A stretch of 64,000 nt of DNA from the NCBI RefSeq assembly GCF_030269765.1, contig NZ_BSTX01000004.1, forward strand, positions 318,990 to 382,989, read 5' to 3'. Positions within the stretch are counted from its first letter, which is position 1. The number at the start of each line of letters is the position of its first letter. This document shows positions 63,955-64,000 of this stretch, in pieces. Origin of the DNA: Actinorhabdospora filicis (GTDB lineage Bacteria > Actinomycetota > Actinomycetes > Mycobacteriales > Micromonosporaceae). A model generated the notes under the pieces. That model made no database searches, had not been told where the DNA came from, and worked only from the letters and a program-made list of their open reading frames with translations. Made by a program: the position numbers and the translations under genes.

Positions 63955-64000
63955 CGTGTAGGCCGGAGCCGGGGGCGGGCGATGTGGTGCGGGCTACTCG

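Noticed and set aside
1..64000. CRISPR arrays, insertion sequences, integrases, tRNA or rRNA genes
   Set aside because: None found: no regularly spaced identical repeats with unique spacers, no transposase or recombinase motifs, no recognisable tRNA or rRNA sequence.

Overview
This 64 kb window is very GC-rich actinobacterial chromosome. The folB-folK-DUF3180 order, a mycothiol-type nitroreductase relative, a bacterial XPB helicase, an LPXTG surface protein, WYL and HxlR regulators and many GTG starts suggest a Streptosporangiales-like actinomycete (Actinomadura or Actinocorallia grade; inferred, not proven). I see no rRNA, tRNA, CRISPR array, insertion sequence or phage. Most genes are ordinary housekeeping or accessory genes in short operons. 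A recurrent signal is a TANNNT hexamer 6-7 bases before the start codon at 18 genes, the signature of leaderless transcription.

Layout. 0-5 kb: end of the folate operon, a mismatch uracil glycosylase and a glycine-betaine-type ABC importer whose binding protein has a circularly permuted domain order. 5-12 kb: LysR/SnoaL pair, secreted hydrolase, MocR regulator beside a DsbA-fold protein, three tiny membrane proteins, glpD. 12.5-17.5 kb: a 1478-residue protease-NTPase-TPR protein facing a small lipoprotein. 17.7-24.4 kb: FAD oxidase with a duplicated start region, a large protein of unknown role, an 800-base non-coding stretch with tandem structured repeats, then GNAT, VOC, DUF1579-like and WYL genes. 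24.3-32.2 kb: the cobalamin locus. 32-47 kb: hemerythrin, L,D-transpeptidase, XPB helicase, tandem arylamine N-acetyltransferases, acyl-CoA ligase, two paralogous proteins with an N-terminal LQR-AGN motif, subtilase, LuxR-type regulator. 47-58 kb: small regulator/enzyme pairs (HxlR, three TetR) with recognisable palindromic operators, esterase and membrane proteins. 58-64 kb: helicase-associated WYL protein, a WXG-like pair, an orphan response-regulator box array followed by a candidate structured RNA, and a HAD-LarE fusion.

The strongest candidate for an undescribed system is the cobalamin locus. Two divergent transcription units each begin with a cobalamin riboswitch. The leftward unit encodes, in an unbroken chain of overlapping start/stop codons, a secreted alpha/alpha-barrel protein with an LPXTG anchor, a secreted DUF4430 protein with a C-terminal membrane anchor, and a complete ECF transporter (T, fused A-A', S). 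The rightward unit encodes shorter, anchor-free paralogues of the same two secreted proteins. Alpha barrel plus DUF4430 is the two-domain architecture of animal transcobalamin and intrinsic factor. I infer a split, two-tier bacterial cobalamin capture system: a released pair and a surface-held pair, feeding an ECF importer. The fold assignments are from sequence pattern and family knowledge; binding has not been shown.
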